A DNA stretch of 64,000 nt, taken from NCBI GenBank assembly GCA_041917055.1, contig JAYRYJ010000004.1, forward strand, positions 124,001 through 188,000. Reading direction: 5' to 3'. Under the pieces are notes generated by a model that saw only the letters and a program-made list of their open reading frames with translations, was not told the origin of the DNA and did not search any database. This document shows, one piece after another, positions 54,068 through 61,123 of the stretch. The stretch comes from Pseudaquidulcibacter sp041917055. Lineage in GTDB: Bacteria > Pseudomonadota > Alphaproteobacteria > Caulobacterales > Aquidulcibacteraceae. Numbering within the stretch: position 1 is the stretch's first letter; the number at the start of each line of letters is the position of its first letter. The translations under genes and the position numbers were made by a program.

Positions 54068-54361
54068 TTATACTCGAATTGATGCGAAGAAATTCTGTAA
54101 ATTATTCAATGGATTATAATCGAAAATCGCTACTGATAAGTAATCCAGAGTGAATATTATTAAGAAGCCGGACGCAATACCGAACAAAAAGCCCAATACA
54201 GACTTATTGTTTCGTTCCCGATGCATAAATTCCCGCCTATCAGCGAAAATTGCATGAAGTAAGTTTAAAACAATTACAACAATAAGGGGCAAGCCCAATA
54301 AATATTGATAATTATCGCCGAAATTGCTTATGAGCCAAATTGATACAGTTTCTTTTGTCAT
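54068..54361 (-). CDS. hypothetical small membrane protein, upstream neighbour
   Basis: About 97 residues if translation begins at MTKETVSIWL; a longer frame starts 51 bases upstream with no better ribosome site. Two or three hydrophobic stretches (LGLPLIVVIVLNLLHAIF; VLGFLFGIASGFLIIFTL) suggest an inner-membrane protein. The 5' region carries several CCAATT-type repeats. No function is evident and expression is not certain. Confidence 0.45.
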   Translation of the reverse strand: MTKETVSIWLISNFGDNYQYLLGLPLIVVIVLNLLHAIFADRREFMHRERNNKSVLGFLFGIASGFLIIFTLDYLSVAIFDYNPLNNLQNFFASIRV

Positions 54362-54474
54362 GTACCAATTCGCGCAATTGGTGTGCCAATTACCCAAATT
54401 GGCGAAAATCACATTGATAAAATTTCATGCGAAAAGACATTATCTTTTTATAGAATTTTGCTACTAGAATATAA

Positions 54475-55179
54475 ATGTCGGTTTGGAATAAGATTTTTGC
54501 CAATGCAGGTCGATTTTTCGGAAATGAAAATCGGCAAAAATCCGCTTGCCGCGATTTGACAATTGCCAATATTGATTGCGACATGGATTTTACGGCTTCG
54601 GTTGTCGCACTCGCCGCCAAAATGGCAAAGGCAGACGGCGTTACCACATTGGAAGAAGCCCAAGCATTTCGTGCGGCATTTCCGATTAATGATAATGACA
54701 AAAAAACTTTTGAAAAGCTGTTCACTTTGGCAAGCGGAAGTGTTTTGGGTTATGAAGGATATGCAAAAAAAATTTCGCGCAAATATCAAGGCAATCGATT
54801 ATTAATGATGGATATTCTCGCGATTTTGTTTTTGGTTGCCGCTGCCGACGGCACGATCAAACCCGTTGAAAAAGAGTTCCTAAGTTCAGTCTCAAAATAC
54901 TTGGGCATGAGTGAAAGCGATTATTCGCGTGTTTCGGGCCTATTTTTAAAGTCCGAAGAGCTTAACCCCTTTGTGGTGTTAGGAGTTCATGAAAGTGACG
55001 ACGATCGAACTATAAAAGCGGCCTGGCTAAAAATCGTGACAGAAAACCACCCCGACAATTTTCTTGCCCGAAAAGAACCAACTGAATTCGTCAAAGCCGC
55101 AAACGAAATGACCGCGCGCGCAAATGATGCCTATGCAAAAATTAGGGCGATGCGTTCAAAAGAGAGAGGGCAAGCATGA
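54475..55179 (+). CDS. DjlA-like TerB/J-domain protein
   Basis: 234 residues. A TerB-like helical domain (MDFTASVVALAAKMAKADG and DILAILFLVAAADGTIKPVE, about 38-155) is followed by a J domain with its HPD triad in TENHPDNF. It lacks the N-terminal membrane helix of E. coli DjlA, so it should be cytosolic or peripheral. J domains stimulate the ATPase of DnaK. It overlaps the next gene by 4 bases (ATGA type), starting a three-gene coupled operon. Confidence 0.82.
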   Translation: MSVWNKIFANAGRFFGNENRQKSACRDLTIANIDCDMDFTASVVALAAKMAKADGVTTLEEAQAFRAAFPINDNDKKTFEKLFTLASGSVLGYEGYAKKISRKYQGNRLLMMDILAILFLVAAADGTIKPVEKEFLSSVSKYLGMSESDYSRVSGLFLKSEELNPFVVLGVHESDDDRTIKAAWLKIVTENHPDNFLARKEPTEFVKAANEMTARANDAYAKIRAMRSKERGQA

Positions 55180-56036
55180 AAGGCCTTGACCTTTTCCGCC
55201 TTTTGTTAATTTGCGTAATTTGGGGCGCAAATGTGCCAATTACCAGAATGGCATTATTGGAGGCCCCACCATTAATTTTGGCCTTTATGCGATTTTTGGC
55301 GACCGGGATTTTGCTTTCCCCATTTTTGCTTCCAATCCCAAAGAAATTGGGCGAAATATTCGTAATTTCACTCTTGATGGGCAGTGTGAATTTCATATTT
55401 CAATATTTGGGGCTTAGAATTGCACCCGCCGGTGTCGCGGCACTAATCGGTCAAATGGGGCTTCCGATTGCTTTAATTATGTCCGTCATGTTTCTAGGCG
55501 AAAAAATGACTAAACGCGCAGTGTTTGCCACCGCACTAGCATTTATCGGCGTCTTAATTGTATTATTTGAACCGAGTATTTTTAGTGTGTCGTTCGGTAT
55601 CCTGTTATTGTTTGTTTCCGCATTTTTGACTTCGTGTGCAACAATAGTAATGAAACGAAGCGCCCCCATCAGCGCGATGCAAATGCAGGCATGGGTGAGC
55701 ACGTTTTCAATCGTTCCGCTATTATTAGCGAGCCTTATGTCTGAAAAAATAAATTTGGGTCATTTTGTCTCTATGCCACCAAGTTTCTGGTTTGCATTGT
55801 TTTTCGGAATTTTTGGCGCGTCACTTTTCGCGCATACGAACTATTATTCCTTAGTGAAATCATACGATGTTTCAATCGTGATGCCATATACTGTTTTAGT
55901 GCCAATTCTTGCGATAATAATTTCCCATTTTCTCTTGAAAGAAGCGATAAATTTGCGTTTCGTATTTGGCAGCGCGATTTGCCTAATCGGCATTTTCATT
56001 TTAAGCATGAGCAATAAGGAAACCAAGCCAACATGA
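55176..56036 (+). CDS. EamA/DMT-family transporter
   Basis: 286 residues with ten predicted membrane helices in two EamA repeats (each about 140 residues): ICVIWGANVPITRMALLEAPP in the first (cited by its ends) and SLFAHTNYYSLVKSYDVSIVMPY in the second. DMT carriers export or import small metabolites; the substrate is unknown. It is coupled by 4-base overlaps both to the J-domain gene before it and to the amidase gene after it. Confidence 0.85.
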   Translation: MKGLDLFRLLLICVIWGANVPITRMALLEAPPLILAFMRFLATGILLSPFLLPIPKKLGEIFVISLLMGSVNFIFQYLGLRIAPAGVAALIGQMGLPIALIMSVMFLGEKMTKRAVFATALAFIGVLIVLFEPSIFSVSFGILLLFVSAFLTSCATIVMKRSAPISAMQMQAWVSTFSIVPLLLASLMSEKINLGHFVSMPPSFWFALFFGIFGASLFAHTNYYSLVKSYDVSIVMPYTVLVPILAIIISHFLLKEAINLRFVFGSAICLIGIFILSMSNKETKPT

Positions 56037-56917
56037 TGCCTTATTCAATCTCGTCGCCAAAGCCAAAAAAGAAGAAGCATTCAATTGAAGACGAATTTAT
56101 CAATTCGCCATCACCAAATTATGATGAAAGAAAGCGTCCAATTCGCTTCATAATGCTGCATTACACAGGCATGAAAAGCGAAATTAAGGCGCTCGAATTA
56201 TTGCGCGACCCAAATCCAATGCGAATTGAATATCAAGATGATATAGTTCAAACCCCGCCAATAAATATAGACGGCAAAGAGCCGCCCCCGCCAAAGCCAA
56301 ACTTAAACCGTGTTTCAAGTCATTTTTTGATTTTTGAAAGTGGCATAATCCATCAATTGGTTCCCGAGAGTAAGCGCGCGTGGCACGCCGGTGGCGGATA
56401 TTATATGGGCGAGAAAGATATGAATTCTGCCTCGATCGGGATTGAAATCCATAATGGCGGGCATGATTTGGGACTACCTCCATTCCCTGAAGCTCAGATA
56501 AATTCTGTATTGAGATTGGTGGCGCATTTAAAACAAAAATATGGCCTCGATAAACGTCATATTTTAGGGCATTCAGATTGGGCCCCAAGTCGTAAGAAAG
56601 ATCCTGGGGAAATGTTTCCGTGGGAACAATTCGCGCATGCAGGCATAAGTCTTCATATTCCAAACTTACCCAGTGATAATGATTTAACGACTTTGGCTGC
56701 TATTGATGGTGAATCAAACGAATTTGTTGAAAGGGCACAGTTCGGCCTTAAACAAATTGGCTATGGCATTGATCTTACCAAGAATTATGATGCTCAGACC
56801 AAATTTGTCTTAATCGCGTTTCAGCGCCGTTTTCGCCAAGAAAATATTAGTGGAATTCTTGATGGCGCAACTCTTGGAAAAATCGAAAAATTGGCTGAAA
56901 TTCTCAAACCGAAATAA
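56033..56917 (+). CDS. N-acetylmuramoyl-L-alanine amidase (Amidase_2) with a peptidoglycan-binding-like tail
   Basis: 294 residues. The zinc ligands of AmpD/AmiD enzymes are present: His43 in MLHYTG, His180 and Asp190 in GHSDWAPSRKKDPG. A proline-rich insertion (about 73-92) interrupts the domain, and residues about 225-290 form a PG_binding_1-like helical bundle. The N-terminus is lysine-rich and has no obvious signal peptide or lipobox, so it may be a cytoplasmic AmpD-type recycling enzyme; an unusual leader is the alternative. It is last of the coupled operon. Confidence 0.85.
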   Translation: MMPYSISSPKPKKKKHSIEDEFINSPSPNYDERKRPIRFIMLHYTGMKSEIKALELLRDPNPMRIEYQDDIVQTPPINIDGKEPPPPKPNLNRVSSHFLIFESGIIHQLVPESKRAWHAGGGYYMGEKDMNSASIGIEIHNGGHDLGLPPFPEAQINSVLRLVAHLKQKYGLDKRHILGHSDWAPSRKKDPGEMFPWEQFAHAGISLHIPNLPSDNDLTTLAAIDGESNEFVERAQFGLKQIGYGIDLTKNYDAQTKFVLIAFQRRFRQENISGILDGATLGKIEKLAEILKPK

Positions 56918-56953
56918 TTGCTTGAAAACCCATCATTTTGACCGCATAATGAA

Positions 56954-57308
56954 TTGTCAGATGGTCGGGCGATTGCGACATTGTCGAGGAAAGTCCGGGC
57001 TCCAAGCAAAAATGACGGCGGATAATTTCCGCCAAAGGTGACTTTAGGGAAAGTGCCACAGAAAACAAACCGCCTTTAAAGGTAAGGGTGAAAAGGTGCG
57101 GTAAGAGCGCACCGCGTTTTTGGCAACAAAAACGGCATGGTAAACCCCGTCAGGAGCAAGACCTAATAGGAACACTTAACCTTCGGGTTGGCGGTTTTGC
57201 ACGCTTAGTGTTCGGGTTGGTCGCAAGAGGTGAGGGGCAATTCTCACCCAAGAAGAATAATCGCCATTCGCAAGAATACAGAACCCGGCTTACAGACCAT
57301 CTGACGAT
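56954..57308 (+). ncRNA. rnpB: RNase P RNA (class A)
   Basis: The ends pair as P1 (GTCAGATGGTC at 56956 with GACCATCTGAC ending 57305). The conserved core is plain: GAGGAAAGTCCGGGCTCC in the 5' part, GGTAAGGGTGAAAAGGTGCGGTAAGAGCGCACCG (cited by its ends), GGTAAACCCC, and ACAGAACCCGGCTTACAGACC near the 3' end. It is the catalytic RNA that trims tRNA 5' ends. No terminator follows before the next gene. Confidence 0.95.
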
Positions 57309-57368
57309 TTGAAAATTAATATCATTCAATCCCTTGCAAAAAACAAAAATTTCGCATCATTATTACAA

Positions 57369-59093
57369 ATGGATAGAAGAAGTTTCTTAGGGCTTGGCCT
57401 TTCACTTGTTTCCGGCGGCGCGTTTGCGCAAAATGGCAGCGGAGATAGAATTATTGGTAAACCATTTGCCGGTCGCTCAATCGTTTATGGCGCACGTGGT
57501 GCTGTGGCAACTGCCCACCCAATCGCAAGTCTTATTGGTGTAGAAATCTTAAAAAAAGGCGGTAGTGCAATTGACGCAGCGATTGCAATTAATGCCGCGC
57601 TTGGATTCTTAGAACCCACAGCATGTGGTATAGGCGGCGACGCCTTTTGTATGTTATGGGACCCCAAAATAAAACAAGTCGTGGGTTTCAATGGCTCAGG
57701 CCGCTCACCAAAAGGAATGTCTTATGATTTTGTAAAATCAAAAGCGACGGGACTGAAAACTGCCTCTTTCGGTATCGCGTCTGTCTCAATTCCAGGGACG
57801 GTTGACGCTTGGGGGCAAACCCATAAGAAATACGGAAAACTGAGTTTTGCCGAATGTTTGAAACCCTCAATCGATTTATGTGAAAATGGCGCGCCGGTTC
57901 CGCAAACAATCGCATATTACCTTGACCGCAATGTCGCCAAGCTCCTTAATCCAAAATTCGGCGTCGAAGAAACTGAAAACTTAAGGGCAATTTATTTACC
58001 CAATGGAAAAACACCGCAAGAAGGGGAATTGTTCCGCAATCCATTTTTGGGCAACACGTACCGCCGGATTGCAAAATTTGGCACTCGTGAATTTTATGAA
58101 GGCAAAACCGCGCAAATTATAGATAAATACTTCAAACGAATTGGTGGATTTATGAATTCCACGGATTTGCAAAATCATAAGGGCGAATTTGTTACGCCCT
58201 TAAGCACGAATTATCGCGGTCTTGACGTTTGGGCTCTTGGCCCAAACACTCAAGGTCTAAGCACGCTACAAATTCTAAATATACTTGAAAATTTTGATTT
58301 GAGTGAAATGGGGTTTTTATCGACCGAGTCAATTCACTTTCAAGTGGAAGCAAAACGGCTTGCATTTGAAGACCGCGCTAAATTCTTTGCCGATCCGAAA
58401 TTTGCAAAAACCCCTATCGAAGCGCTCCTATCTAAAACTTACTCAAAAATGCTCGCGTCACAGATTCGAAAAGATAAGATCATTGAACGAATAGTGCCTT
58501 TTGAAGCACCAGCCTCCGGTGATACAACTTATTTCACAGTGGCAGACAAAGACGGGATGATGGTTTCGTGGATACAATCGAATTATCGCGGCATGGGTTC
58601 GGGCCTTATGCCGGACGGTTTAGGTTTCATGTTTCAAAATCGCGGCGAATTATTTTCGCTAAATCCGAACTCGCCAAATGTCTATGCACCGGGGAAAAGA
58701 CCATTTCACACGATTATCCCGGGATTCGTCACAAATAACAATGAACCGTCACTTTCATTCGGTGTCATGGGCGGTGATATGCAACCGCAAGGACAAGCAC
58801 AAATAATCGTGAATATGCGCGATTATGGCCTAAACCTTCAAGAAGCCGGCGATGCACCGCGCTGGCACCATGAAGGCAGTTCCGAACCAACAGGCGAAAT
58901 CGCGGAAGGGTCGGGTATTTTACGTTTGGAAACTAACTTTCCGCGCAAAACTGTTGAAGAATTGGCTAAAATCGGCTGGAAAGTCGGCGCAAGCGACGGC
59001 GGATTTGGCGGTTATCAAGCTATTCAGAGGCGAAGCCAAATCTATGGCGCTGCCTCTGAAATGCGAAAAGACGGCCTTGCTTTAGCCTATTAA
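57369..59093 (+). CDS. ggt: gamma-glutamyltransferase
   Basis: 574 residues from MDRRSFLGLG; a TTG 60 bases upstream is in frame but would lie against the RNase P RNA end. The twin-arginine leader and AFAQ cleavage site suggest Tat export. The Ntn-hydrolase motif SGDTTYFTVADKDG places the autoprocessing threonine at about Thr386; CGIGGDAFCMLWD in the large subunit is typical. It hydrolyses or transfers gamma-glutamyl groups of glutathione in the periplasm. It is convergent with prpE, overlapping by 4 bases. Confidence 0.92.
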   Translation: MDRRSFLGLGLSLVSGGAFAQNGSGDRIIGKPFAGRSIVYGARGAVATAHPIASLIGVEILKKGGSAIDAAIAINAALGFLEPTACGIGGDAFCMLWDPKIKQVVGFNGSGRSPKGMSYDFVKSKATGLKTASFGIASVSIPGTVDAWGQTHKKYGKLSFAECLKPSIDLCENGAPVPQTIAYYLDRNVAKLLNPKFGVEETENLRAIYLPNGKTPQEGELFRNPFLGNTYRRIAKFGTREFYEGKTAQIIDKYFKRIGGFMNSTDLQNHKGEFVTPLSTNYRGLDVWALGPNTQGLSTLQILNILENFDLSEMGFLSTESIHFQVEAKRLAFEDRAKFFADPKFAKTPIEALLSKTYSKMLASQIRKDKIIERIVPFEAPASGDTTYFTVADKDGMMVSWIQSNYRGMGSGLMPDGLGFMFQNRGELFSLNPNSPNVYAPGKRPFHTIIPGFVTNNNEPSLSFGVMGGDMQPQGQAQIIVNMRDYGLNLQEAGDAPRWHHEGSSEPTGEIAEGSGILRLETNFPRKTVEELAKIGWKVGASDGGFGGYQAIQRRSQIYGAASEMRKDGLALAY

Positions 59094-60961
59094 TACTCAT
59101 GCCCCATGGCTTCTTTTATGAAGCGCAATGCATCGGGGTCTTCGATTGTGGCGGGCATTGTATATTCCTGCCCTGACGCGATTTTACGAATTGTTGCGCG
59201 CAAAATTTTACCAGAGCGGGTTTTAGGAAGTTTTTCAACGACATGAACATCCTTAAACGCCGCAACCGGACCGATTTGTTTACGAACGAGTGCAATCAAT
59301 TCGTGAACCAAAACACCAGCCTCAACATATTGACCAGATTTTAGAACCACAAAGGCCAATGGGTGTTCGCCTTTTAATTCATCTGGCACACCAATTACCG
59401 CAGATTCGGCGACGGCAGGGTGGGTGGCGCAAACCTGTTCCATTTGCCCCGTTGATAGACGGTGACCCGCGACATTAATAATATCGTCAATGCGGCTCAT
59501 GACATGGACGCGACCATTCTTATCAATTGTTCCGGCATCGCCCGCAGTGTAGAAACCGGGGTGGCGCTCTAAATAGGACGAAACAAAATGGTCGTGCTTT
59601 TGCCAAAGCGTTGGCAAGCAACCCGGGGGCAATGGCAATTTAATCGCGATTTCGCCAATTTCATCTGCACCCAATTCATTATGATCTTCATCAAGAACTT
59701 TGATAATAAAGCCGGGAACAGGGTGACCCGCGGCGCCGGCCAAGGTTTCTGTTCGCCCAAGGCCGATACATGTCGCCATTGCAGGCCAACCGGTTTCAGT
59801 CTGCCACCAATGGTCAATTACCGGGCGCTTGAGATTATCTTCGGCCCATTTGACTGTATCAGGATCAGCGCGTTCACCGGCAAGGAAAAGACTTCGTAAT
59901 TGGCCAATACCTTCATTGGCGATGAATTGCCCTTCAGGGTCATCGCGGCGCACGGCACGTATTGCGGTAGGCGCGGTAAAAAAGACTGAGACATTATAAT
60001 CGCGAATTACGCGCCAGAATGCGCCTGCATTTGGCGTTCCGACAGGTTTACCTTCATAAATTACCGTTGTTGAACCGTTTAACAATGGCGCATAAGCAAT
60101 ATATGAATGCCCAACAACCCAACCAAAATCGGAGGCGGACCAAAACACTTCACCCGGCTGTAAATCATAAATGGCGGGCATAGACCAACGCAAAGCGACC
60201 GCATAACCGCCTGAATCACGAACAACACCCTTTGGAATGCCCGTCGTGCCTGAAGTATATAAAATATAAAGTGGGTCAGTCGCTTTAACAGGCACACAAG
60301 GATGCGGCTTGGAAACTTGATATTGACGCGCCCAATTTATGTCAGCTTTTGGGTCTAAAAGGTTAGAATGCACTTCGCGCTGAAAAATAATTGCTTTTTC
60401 GACTTTATGGGTCGCGATTTGGCGCGCTGCGTCCAATAATGGCTTGTATTCAACTAAACGACCGGGTTCAATTCCAACGGATGCCGACATAATGAGTTTT
60501 GGTTTGGCGTCATCAATGCGTTTCGCAAGTTCTGGGGCGGCAAAGCCACCAAAAACCATTGAATGAATCGCACCAATACGCGCGCACGCAAGCATAGCAA
60601 ACAAGGTTTCCGGTATCATTGGCATATAAATAATAACGCGATCACCTTTGACTACACCTTGATCCGAAATCATGCCCGCCACTCGGGACACTTGTTCTTT
60701 TAGATCATTATACGAGTATTTTTTGACGGTATTGGTGACGGGGCTATCGTAGATAACGGCGATTTGATTGCCACGACCTGCATCCACATGGCGATCAATT
60801 GCATTGTAACAGACGTTTAATTCGCCATCAGGAAACCAACCAGTTTCATCATGTCCGATTGTTGGCTTTTTAATCCAATCAATATTTTCGGCGGCCTCTA
60901 GCCAAAAACCCTGCGGGTCAACGCAGCTTTTTTGATAAGCAATTTCGTATAAATCTGGCAT
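59090..60961 (-). CDS. prpE: propionyl-CoA synthetase (PrpE-like acyl-CoA synthetase)
   Basis: 623 residues of the ANL superfamily: ILYTSGTTGIPKGVVRDSGGY (cited by its core YTSGTTGIPKG), WWQTETGWP and the C-terminal lysine Lys585 in TRSGKILRA that is reversibly acetylated in Acs/PrpE enzymes. The length, the ACS N-domain (FWLEAAENIDWIKKPT) and the ending favour PrpE over acetyl-CoA synthetase, though acetate may also be used. A symporter-fused sensor kinase is transcribed divergently from the 162-base gap upstream. Confidence 0.88.
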   Translation of the reverse strand: MPDLYEIAYQKSCVDPQGFWLEAAENIDWIKKPTIGHDETGWFPDGELNVCYNAIDRHVDAGRGNQIAVIYDSPVTNTVKKYSYNDLKEQVSRVAGMISDQGVVKGDRVIIYMPMIPETLFAMLACARIGAIHSMVFGGFAAPELAKRIDDAKPKLIMSASVGIEPGRLVEYKPLLDAARQIATHKVEKAIIFQREVHSNLLDPKADINWARQYQVSKPHPCVPVKATDPLYILYTSGTTGIPKGVVRDSGGYAVALRWSMPAIYDLQPGEVFWSASDFGWVVGHSYIAYAPLLNGSTTVIYEGKPVGTPNAGAFWRVIRDYNVSVFFTAPTAIRAVRRDDPEGQFIANEGIGQLRSLFLAGERADPDTVKWAEDNLKRPVIDHWWQTETGWPAMATCIGLGRTETLAGAAGHPVPGFIIKVLDEDHNELGADEIGEIAIKLPLPPGCLPTLWQKHDHFVSSYLERHPGFYTAGDAGTIDKNGRVHVMSRIDDIINVAGHRLSTGQMEQVCATHPAVAESAVIGVPDELKGEHPLAFVVLKSGQYVEAGVLVHELIALVRKQIGPVAAFKDVHVVEKLPKTRSGKILRATIRKIASGQEYTMPATIEDPDALRFIKEAMGHEY

Positions 60962-61123
60962 TTCCTCAATCCTATTTTTCGAAATTAGGCTACCAAATAA
61001 TCCTGGTCTTAAATATTAGCGAATGGTCGAAAACCTCGAAACTCTCCTTTGTGCCACTTGTTTGACAAAACATCTTGTATTTCTTGAGGGTTTCAAGTTT
61101 ATTCAAGCTCTGGGGTAGATCAA

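Noticed and set aside
53706..54425. The small membrane-protein genes as a toxin-antitoxin pair
   Set aside because: They do not overlap, and both have membrane helices and no recognisable antitoxin.
60962..61123. sigma54 site TGGCAC upstream of prpE
   Set aside because: TGGCAC occurs but the downstream GC element is absent (AAAGGAGAG follows).
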